From: Limisphaerales bacterium
GTDB lineage: Bacteria > Verrucomicrobiota > Verrucomicrobiia > Limisphaerales > UBA11358
DNA: 5,316 nt
Assembly (NCBI GenBank): GCA_027451565.1
Contig: DAIDJC010000218.1
Location: 1-5,316, forward strand
Direction of reading: 5' to 3'
Both the position numbers and the translations under genes were made by a program. The notes beneath the pieces are model-generated. The model had not been told where the DNA came from. It did not search any database and saw only the letters and a list, made by a program, of their open reading frames with translations. Numbering within the stretch: position 1 is the first letter of the stretch; each line of letters opens with the position of its first letter. Shown piece after piece: positions 1 to 5,316 of the stretch.

Positions 1-708
1 GATGCCCGGGCGGACGTAGCCGATACTCTCGAAATGCCCGCAGGGGGGGACGACTCGGCTGCAAACGGCCCGGTGACGGTCACCAATGGAGCAATTTTGA
101 GCGGGGATGGCAAGGTGGGAGGGGTCGTGACTGTGGAAGCGGGAGGAACCCTCATGCCGGGGCCTGGATTCTCGCCTTTACAATTCACCGGCTCATTGAA
201 TTTGAATGCGGGATCCACGCTGTTGGAATATTTGAGCACTGGACTGCAAACCAACACAACCGTGCAGGTCTCCGGTAATTTGAGCGGCACAGGAAGCTTA
301 GTGGTTTCCAACTTGGACGCAGGATCGCCATCGGCCGGAATGGTCTTTCAAATATTCAGGTCCGGAAGCCTCTCCGGCCAGTTTTCCAGCGTGACACTTC
401 CCAAACTCCCTTCCGGCTTGTACTGGGACACCAACCAGTTGACAACCCAGGGATTGATCCGTGTTTCATCCATGCCCACCCCCCGCTGGGCTGACATTCA
501 ACAACTCGATCATTCGATCATTTTTTATGCCACCAACGGACTGCCTGGATCGTCTTTTGTGGTGATGACATCCACGAACATCCAGCTTCCACTCACTGAC
601 TGGGTGCCTTTGGAGACAAATTCATTTGATGCCTCGGGCCGCTTTATCATTACCAATACCACGTCCGGGCAAATACCCCGCGAATTTTACCGAATCGTCC
701 TTCCTTGA
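1..708 (+). CDS. C-terminal part of a secreted autotransporter-repeat protein (5' end outside window)
   Basis: The frame is open from base 1 to the TGA at 706-708, giving 235 residues of a longer protein; the ATG at 34 is internal to a repeat-like region, so I treat the gene as 5'-truncated. Residues about 28-60 (GAILSGDGKVGG, then VEAGGTLMPG) match the pattern of autotransporter-associated beta-strand repeats: short glycine-rich beta strands that stack into a solenoid. Residues about 60-155 continue as beta-rich sequence ending in LPSGLYWDTNQL, a pattern common directly after such repeats. Residues about 159-235 form a separate C-terminal module ending in FYRIVLP. No catalytic motif is visible, and any enzymatic domain would lie upstream of the window. 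The protein is probably exported and surface-associated or released. It lies 19 bp before the esterase gene on the same strand and may belong to the same operon, so a role in binding or degrading pectin is possible but is inference only. Confidence 0.8.
   Translation, partial: DARADVADTLEMPAGGDDSAANGPVTVTNGAILSGDGKVGGVVTVEAGGTLMPGPGFSPLQFTGSLNLNAGSTLLEYLSTGLQTNTTVQVSGNLSGTGSLVVSNLDAGSPSAGMVFQIFRSGSLSGQFSSVTLPKLPSGLYWDTNQLTTQGLIRVSSMPTPRWADIQQLDHSIIFYATNGLPGSSFVVMTSTNIQLPLTDWVPLETNSFDASGRFIITNTTSGQIPREFYRIVLP
475..705 (+). other. Verrucomicrobial-type C-terminal module (protein domain)
   Basis: This segment encodes the last ~77 residues of the upstream protein. Its landmarks are TSTNIQLPLTDW, then TNSFDASGRFIITN, then the terminal REFYRIVLP. 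From memory, similar endings (STNL...P...W, a FD..G.F core and a final FYRL.LP) recur at the C-termini of many secreted verrucomicrobial proteins with otherwise unrelated N-terminal domains. That distribution suggests a sorting, anchoring or folding role, but I know of no demonstrated function. There is no LPxTG motif, no hydrophobic PEP-CTERM-like helix with a basic tail, and no outer-membrane barrel, so it is not one of the standard sorting signals. Confidence 0.55.
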
Positions 709-727
709 AATCTCTCTTGAAACAATT

Positions 728-1981
728 ATGAAAAATGAAAAATGGCCAGGCTTGGCTTTAGGCCTCTGGCTGGGTTGCGCATGGGTAATGTCCGCAGACA
801 ACATCCTGGACCACTGGAATTTCGCCTTTGCCCCCGCCAACCCGCCCTCATCTGGCATGGTAACGGTGGAAACCACCAATGAATACGAATCCGGCCAGGC
901 TTGGGGCTTTGATCCGCGTTTCCCCACTCATTCCCTGCCAGGGGGCGGGGTGACGGCGGACCAGCCATTTTATTTCAGCGCGATGTTGCCGGAAGGTAAT
1001 TACCGGGTGACGGTGGGCCTGGGGTCCGCTGAAGAAGCTTCCACGAACACCATCAAGGCTGAGGCGCGCCGATTGATGCTGGAAAACCTGGTCACCCAGC
1101 CAGGTCAGGTGAAGCATATTTCTTTTGAGGTCAACATTCGCACACCAGAGTACCCGGGAGGTCACGTCCATCTTAAAACCAGGGAACTCACGAGCGAACA
1201 AGTGACTTGGGATCGCGCTCTTACCCTGGAGTTTAATGGCAGTCATCCTGTAATCCAAACCTTGGAAATCGCCCCAGCCCGCCATGTCACCACGATATAT
1301 CTGGCCGGGGATTCCACCGTTTGCGACCAACCACTGGAGCCTTGGAATAGCTGGGGACAGATGCTTCCACGCTTTTTCAACGACCAAGTGGCGGTGGCTA
1401 ATTATGCCGAGAGCGGAGAATCCCTTCGGAGCTCCCTGGCATCGCACCGGTTTGACAAGATTTTCAGCCGAATTCAGCCCGGCGATTATTTGTTTGTGCA
1501 ATTTGGGCACAATGACATGAAGGACAAGGCGCCGGATGCGCTGGAACGCTATTCCACCAATTTGAAAAAAGTGGTGGAGGCAGCCCGGGCTCATGGCGCC
1601 ATCCCGGTCCTGGTCACCTCGATGGAACGCAAGGCAGGCGTGCAGCGCCCCACCCTGGCGGGATACCCGGACGCAGTCCGCAGCGTGTCCAGGGAATGTG
1701 GAACAGCGCTGATTGACCTCAACCGGTCCAGTGTGGAATTGTATCGGGCACTGGGTCCGGATTTGGGCCGGGCCTTTCAAGACGGAACGCATCACAATAA
1801 CTATGGCAGTTATGAACTGGCCCAATGCGTGGTCACCGGCATCCGCAAAAATGTGCCCGCCCTTGCGGCGTTTTTAGACCCCACGCTTCCCGTTTTCAAT
1901 CCGGCCCGTCCGGACCCGGCCTCCCTTTTTCATCTACCCGAAAGCCCTCTGCGTGACTCGCGCAAACCTGAGGGAAGCTGA
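728..1981 (+). CDS. Secreted SGNH-fold rhamnogalacturonan acetylesterase (CE12-like)
   Basis: This 417-residue enzyme probably removes acetyl esters from galacturonic acid of the rhamnogalacturonan I backbone. All four SGNH blocks are present: AGDST with nucleophile Ser196 (bases 1313-1315), NYAESGES with oxyanion Gly230, FGHND with oxyanion Asn262, and DGTHH with Asp352 and His355 completing the triad. Residues 1-23 look like a Sec signal peptide (basic MKNEK, hydrophobic core, likely cleavage after VMSA). Residues about 28-185 form a beta-rich N-terminal domain resembling the galactose-binding-like/CBM35-like domain found before many bacterial CE12 catalytic domains. The last ~30 residues are a proline-rich tail of unknown role. 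I chose the ATG at 728 because it gives the signal peptide. The frame stays open upstream to 626, but that would overlap the preceding gene and add a charged N-terminus. No clear Shine-Dalgarno site precedes it. Acetylxylan or another acetylated glycan remains a possible substrate; the PL4 gene downstream favours pectin. Confidence 0.87.
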   Translation: MKNEKWPGLALGLWLGCAWVMSADNILDHWNFAFAPANPPSSGMVTVETTNEYESGQAWGFDPRFPTHSLPGGGVTADQPFYFSAMLPEGNYRVTVGLGSAEEASTNTIKAEARRLMLENLVTQPGQVKHISFEVNIRTPEYPGGHVHLKTRELTSEQVTWDRALTLEFNGSHPVIQTLEIAPARHVTTIYLAGDSTVCDQPLEPWNSWGQMLPRFFNDQVAVANYAESGESLRSSLASHRFDKIFSRIQPGDYLFVQFGHNDMKDKAPDALERYSTNLKKVVEAARAHGAIPVLVTSMERKAGVQRPTLAGYPDAVRSVSRECGTALIDLNRSSVELYRALGPDLGRAFQDGTHHNNYGSYELAQCVVTGIRKNVPALAAFLDPTLPVFNPARPDPASLFHLPESPLRDSRKPEGS

Positions 1982-2001
1982 AGCCTCCATCTTCCCCATT
2001 C

Positions 2002-4413
2002 ATGAATCGTTCATCCACTTTTTCCCGTCACGTGATCTTCCGGCCATTGACCAGGCTGCTCCTCTGCGGCTGCCTGGCGTGGAATGTCGTGAAGTCCCAT
2101 GCCGACCGTGTGACAGCGCCTGATGATATGGGTTGGAAATTCCAGCGCGGAGATTTTCCGCAAGTCATCCAGCCGGGTACAGACGTATCGGGATGGCGCG
2201 AGGTGACCCTGCCCCATGACTGGAGCATTGAGGGTCCATTTGCCGCAACCAATCGCACCGGCGGCGCCGGCGCGTTCCTGCCTTCCGGTGTGGCGTGGTA
2301 TGTGCAGGATTTTAACACGCCGCCGGAATGGATGGGACAGCGAGTCTTCATCCATTTCGACGGGGTCATGCAAAACAGCGATGTCTGGATCAATGGCATT
2401 CACCTTGGTCACCGGCCCAATGGGTATGTGAGTTTTGAATATGAGTTGACCGGCGCCCTCAAGAGTCAGGGAACAAATCGAATCGCAGTGCGCGTGGACA
2501 CCTCCAAGCAACCCGCCTCGCGTTGGTATTCTGGCGCGGGCATCTACCGGCACGTGCGCTTCCTGGTGATGAATCCCCTTCACTTTGTCACCGATGGAGT
2601 ATTTGTCTCCACCCCAGTGGCCAACATCTCCCTGGCCAACGTCCGCATTCAAGCCTGCCTGACCAACCAGGATGAAAAATCCCGATCCGTGTTGGTGCAA
2701 GGCATGCTTTGCGGCCCGGATGGCCATGTCGTGGCCTCGCGCGAAACCTCACTCATGCTGCCTGCAGGCGCCGGAGAGCAATGCCAGTTGGAATTGCCGG
2801 TCATTAAACCCAGTTTATGGAGCCCGGACTCTCCCGTTTTGTACACAGCCACGACCCGGATACTGGAGCGAGCACGCGAAGTGGATGAAATAACCGTCAC
2901 TGTGGGAATACGGGATATCCAGTTCAGCGCTGCACAAGGATTGTTGGTTAATGGAAAAAAACTCATGGTAAAAGGTGTTTGCCTTCATCATGAGGGCGGG
3001 GCCTTCGGAGCCGCAGTGCCCCTGGCCATCTGGCAGCAACGCCTCTCGGCGCTGCGTCTCCTGGGTGTCAATGCCATCCGGACTGCCCACAATCCACCCG
3101 ATCCAGGCTTCCTGGATTTGTGTGATCGAATGGGATTTTTGGTTATGGACGAGTTTTTTGATTGCTGGACCGTTGCCAAAAATCCGTACGATTACCATTT
3201 GTTTTTCAGGGAATGGTCGGCGCGTGATGCCGCAGATACTGTCCAACGCGACCGGAATCACCCATGCGTCATTCTATATAGCATTGGCAACGAGATTCAT
3301 GACACGCGCCAACCAAGCGCGGCCATTCCCATTGCCAGGCAGCTTGTGGCCATTTGTCATGCCAATGATCCCACCCGGGCGGTGACGCAGGCGCTCTTCC
3401 GGCCCAATGCAACCGGGGATTATACCAACGGCCTGGCCGATCTCTTGGATGTAATCGGCACCAATTACAGGGACCCTGAATTGCTTGCCGCACAAAGGAG
3501 AGTCACAAGCCGTAAAATCATCAACACAGAGCAGAAGCATGACGTCAAATCCTGGCTGGAATTGAGGGATCATCCCTCGCTGGCAGGACAGTTCCTCTGG
3601 ACCGGGGTGGATTACCTGGGCGAAACGCATGTCTGGCCCCTGGTAGGCCATGCCTCAGGCCTGTTGGACCGCACTGGTATCATCAAACCAATGGCTTTCG
3701 AGCGGCAAAGCTGGTGGTCCCAATCCCCGGTGGTTCATATCGTCCGAAGAATCGCAGCGGACGACAAGATGCCCAAGGATCCTGGTTATGGCGGGCCGGA
3801 ATTATACACCCAGGTGCAGTTCGCCGATTGGACGCCCCTGCGCCAGGATGGGCATCTTGAAAAGGTCGAAGTCTATTCAAATTGCAGGGAGGTGGAGCTG
3901 TTTTTAAATGGCCAATCGCTGGGATCAAAGCCCCTGCCATCAAACGCCTCCCCGAGGGAATGGTTGGTTCCTTTCGTGCCGGGTGTATTGAAAGCCATCG
4001 CCCGCAATCATGGAAAGGAGACAGCCACGGATGAATTGCGCACTGCCGGCAAACCCTCCGCCATTCTGCTCCAACCCTGTTCACTTTCGCTGGGTTGCTC
4101 CTGGGAGGATGTGGCCATCGTCAGGGCCATGGTGGTGGATGCTTCGGGCACTGAGGTGCCTGGAGCGGACAATCGCATTTCTTTCCAAGTGACCGGCCCC
4201 GCTCAGATTGTTGCCACGGACAATGGCGACAATTCAAATCCTGGCCCGTTTCAATCCACAGTTCGAAACTCCCTTAATGGTCTGTGTACGGTGTATGTGA
4301 AGGCAGACCCAAACGCACGCCCGGGCGATTCCACTCCAGTCACCCTAACGGCGAGCGCCCCGGGATTGGTGCGGGGTCAATGTTCGCTTTCCCTGGTAAA
4401 ATCCGATTTATGA
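2002..4413 (+). CDS. Secreted GH2 glycoside hydrolase, probable beta-galactosidase
   Basis: This 803-residue protein has the full GH2 layout: a signal peptide (residues 1-34, likely cleavage after KSHA), a jelly-roll sugar-binding domain (about 38-190, with LPHDWSIEGPF and WYSGAGIYR), an Ig-like sandwich (about 195-302), a TIM barrel (about 305-585), a DUF4982-like beta domain (about 605-675) and a C-terminal Ig-like domain (about 685-800, with PGADNRISF and ATDNGDN, resembling GH2 C5). The barrel carries the signatures AIRTAHNPP and SIGNE; Glu431 of the latter is the expected acid/base. Glu510, in IINTEQKHD, sits where the nucleophile is expected, before FLWTGVDYLGE. Such enzymes retain the anomeric configuration and release terminal beta-linked sugars, here probably galactose from rhamnogalacturonan I side chains. 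Beta-glucuronidase or alpha-L-arabinopyranosidase activity cannot be excluded by sequence alone. The gene starts 20 bp after the esterase stop without a visible Shine-Dalgarno site, and its stop overlaps the start of the lyase gene. Confidence 0.9.
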   Translation: MNRSSTFSRHVIFRPLTRLLLCGCLAWNVVKSHADRVTAPDDMGWKFQRGDFPQVIQPGTDVSGWREVTLPHDWSIEGPFAATNRTGGAGAFLPSGVAWYVQDFNTPPEWMGQRVFIHFDGVMQNSDVWINGIHLGHRPNGYVSFEYELTGALKSQGTNRIAVRVDTSKQPASRWYSGAGIYRHVRFLVMNPLHFVTDGVFVSTPVANISLANVRIQACLTNQDEKSRSVLVQGMLCGPDGHVVASRETSLMLPAGAGEQCQLELPVIKPSLWSPDSPVLYTATTRILERAREVDEITVTVGIRDIQFSAAQGLLVNGKKLMVKGVCLHHEGGAFGAAVPLAIWQQRLSALRLLGVNAIRTAHNPPDPGFLDLCDRMGFLVMDEFFDCWTVAKNPYDYHLFFREWSARDAADTVQRDRNHPCVILYSIGNEIHDTRQPSAAIPIARQLVAICHANDPTRAVTQALFRPNATGDYTNGLADLLDVIGTNYRDPELLAAQRRVTSRKIINTEQKHDVKSWLELRDHPSLAGQFLWTGVDYLGETHVWPLVGHASGLLDRTGIIKPMAFERQSWWSQSPVVHIVRRIAADDKMPKDPGYGGPELYTQVQFADWTPLRQDGHLEKVEVYSNCREVELFLNGQSLGSKPLPSNASPREWLVPFVPGVLKAIARNHGKETATDELRTAGKPSAILLQPCSLSLGCSWEDVAIVRAMVVDASGTEVPGADNRISFQVTGPAQIVATDNGDNSNPGPFQSTVRNSLNGLCTVYVKADPNARPGDSTPVTLTASAPGLVRGQCSLSLVKSDL
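4410..4413 (+). promoter_or_regulatory. ATGA stop-start overlap (translational coupling site)
   Basis: The ATG of the lyase gene overlaps the TGA of the GH2 gene in the arrangement ATGA. With no recognisable Shine-Dalgarno sequence in the preceding 20 bases, ribosomes finishing the GH2 protein probably re-initiate here, linking the output of the two enzymes. The coupling is inferred from the layout. Confidence 0.6.
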
Positions 4414-5316
4414 ACCCCCTGCCACCGGAACCTGATCTGCCGCAGTTCCGTTGGAATACAAAAATCATGGCAGCCTTGGGCGTCTCCCTGCTTGCCTCCC
4501 TTGCCCTGCTTCCGTCGAGCCAAGCCCAAAGGGTTGCAGATTCCCGCCCGGTGACTTTGGTCCAGTCTCCCCGGGAATTCATTTTGGCCAATGGATGGGT
4601 GGAAGCGCACATTCAAAAAAGCAATGGTGTGCTTGCTTCCCTTAAATACCAGGGTTTGGAAATGCTGGCAGTGGAACACGGGGACAATGGTGGATACTGG
4701 TCTTCCGTGGGCAAGGGCGGGCCGGGCCCCCTTTCTCATGCTCAGGTGTTGGCGGACCCGGAAGCGAACGGCGGTGAACGAGCGGAAATTGCCTGCTGCC
4801 TCACAAACAATCCGCACCGCCCCAAGACAGGCTTGGATGCGGATTTTTATTATACTTTAAACCGCGGCGATTCCGGCATCTATGTCAGCGCCCGATTTTC
4901 TCATCCGGCCGGATATCCGCCCTATGGCGTGGGTGAGGCGCGCTATTGCCTGAAATTGAACCCTGCAGTTTTTGATTTTCTTTCCGTGGATGCAGATCGC
5001 CAGCGCCTCATGCCCAATGGGTGGGACTGGGATCATGGGCTGACTTTGAACCTCAAGGAGGCCCGGTTGATGACCACAGGCGTGCATCGCGGCGACGTGG
5101 AGCATAAATACGATTATTCTGCGGTGCTGGCAGACACCCCAGCCTATGGGTGGAGTTCCACCCGGGACCACGTGGGCTTGTGGCTGGTGAATCCCAGCTT
5201 GGAATACATGGCAGGCGGACCCACGAAAGCTGAATTGACGGGGCACCTGGATGTGAACAAAGGCGGCCTGCCCACGCTTTTGAACATGTGGGTGGGCAGC
5301 CATTATGGGGGATCTG
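4410..5316 (+). CDS. Secreted PL4 rhamnogalacturonan endolyase, 3' end outside window
   Basis: The frame is open from the ATG at 4410 to the window edge, giving 302 codons. PL4 enzymes cleave the rhamnose-galacturonic acid backbone of rhamnogalacturonan I by beta-elimination, leaving an unsaturated galacturonate end. The family is recognised from a run of motifs also found in plant and fungal members: DADRQRLMP (194-201), EHKYDYS (231-237), YGWSS (246-250), GLWLVNPSLEYMAGGPTKAELTGH (positions 256-279, key residues W258, P262, E265, G269, G270, K273, H279) and GSHYGG (296-301). By spacing, Lys233 and His298 are likely equivalents of the catalytic Lys and His of the Aspergillus aculeatus enzyme; this is inferred, not aligned. 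A signal peptide runs to about residue 39 (basic R14 and K18, hydrophobic core 20-35, cleavage after SSQA). Met20 (4467) is an alternative start but would leave a signal without basic residues. The FnIII-like and carbohydrate-binding-like domains usual at the C-terminus would lie beyond the window, since family members are about 500-650 residues. Confidence 0.87.
   Translation, partial: MNPLPPEPDLPQFRWNTKIMAALGVSLLASLALLPSSQAQRVADSRPVTLVQSPREFILANGWVEAHIQKSNGVLASLKYQGLEMLAVEHGDNGGYWSSVGKGGPGPLSHAQVLADPEANGGERAEIACCLTNNPHRPKTGLDADFYYTLNRGDSGIYVSARFSHPAGYPPYGVGEARYCLKLNPAVFDFLSVDADRQRLMPNGWDWDHGLTLNLKEARLMTTGVHRGDVEHKYDYSAVLADTPAYGWSSTRDHVGLWLVNPSLEYMAGGPTKAELTGHLDVNKGGLPTLLNMWVGSHYGGS

Noticed and set aside
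626..727. Upstream extension of the esterase frame, starting at 626
   Set aside because: It would overlap the end of the preceding gene by about 80 bases and bury the signal peptide 34 residues inside the protein.
774..782. Possible lipoprotein cysteine (Cys17) in the esterase signal peptide
   Set aside because: The residues before it (W-L-G-C) do not fit a lipobox, while the later VMSA site is a good signal peptidase I site.
848..1825. Long open frame on the - strand (325 codons) opposite the esterase gene
   Set aside because: The + strand carries all SGNH motifs here. The antisense translation has no recognisable domain and an unnatural composition, and is explained by codon bias of the real gene.
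2011..2727. Open frame of 238 codons on the - strand opposite the GH2 N-terminal region
   Set aside because: It lies fully inside a well-supported GH2 gene, has no recognisable motif, and its His/Gly/Ala-rich product is typical of an antisense shadow.
4716..4731. GC-rich stretch with a GGGCCC palindrome, considered as a terminator or hairpin
   Set aside because: It lies within the PL4 coding sequence, has no T-run after it and only a very short stem.
4377..4817. Antisense and alternate-frame open frames at 4340-5303
   Set aside because: The + frame from 4410 encodes a convincing signal peptide and PL4 motifs through the window end, so these are shadows of it.

Overview
The window reads as a fragment of a Verrucomicrobiota genome, most likely near the Pedosphaera/Limisphaerales group. 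This is inferred from the C-terminal module of the first protein: a 'STN...PL..W....TN.FD..G.F..TN......FYRI.LP' ending that I associate with secreted verrucomicrobial proteins. The association of autotransporter-type beta-strand repeats with secreted carbohydrate enzymes, and the lack of Shine-Dalgarno sites, fit the same group. No rRNA or marker gene is present, so the taxonomic call is moderate.

Layout: four genes lie on the + strand with almost no space between them. (1) 1-708 is the 3' end of a large secreted or surface protein with an autotransporter-associated beta-strand repeat region and the C-terminal module above. (2) 728-1981 is a secreted SGNH esterase of the rhamnogalacturonan acetylesterase type (CE12-like) with an N-terminal beta-sandwich domain. 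(3) 2002-4413 is a secreted family GH2 glycoside hydrolase, probably a beta-galactosidase. (4) 4410-5316 is the 5' part of a secreted family PL4 rhamnogalacturonan lyase, cut by the window end. Gaps are 19 bp, 20 bp and a 4-bp ATGA overlap, so genes 2-4, and perhaps gene 1, probably form one operon. There is no intergenic stretch longer than 20 bp, and I saw no terminator, tRNA, repeat array or mobile element.

Together, genes 2-4 form a plausible pathway for rhamnogalacturonan I, the branched part of pectin. The esterase would remove acetyl groups from backbone galacturonic acid, the GH2 enzyme would trim beta-galactosyl side chains, and the PL4 lyase would cut the exposed rhamnose-galacturonate backbone by beta-elimination. 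All three have Sec-type signal peptides, so the work happens in the periplasm or outside the cell. No transporter, regulator or SusC/SusD-like pair is visible here.

The enzyme families are known. What deserves a second look is the bacterial PL4 in this operon context, the uncharacterised C-terminal module of gene 1, and the absence of recognisable ribosome binding sites at all three visible starts.
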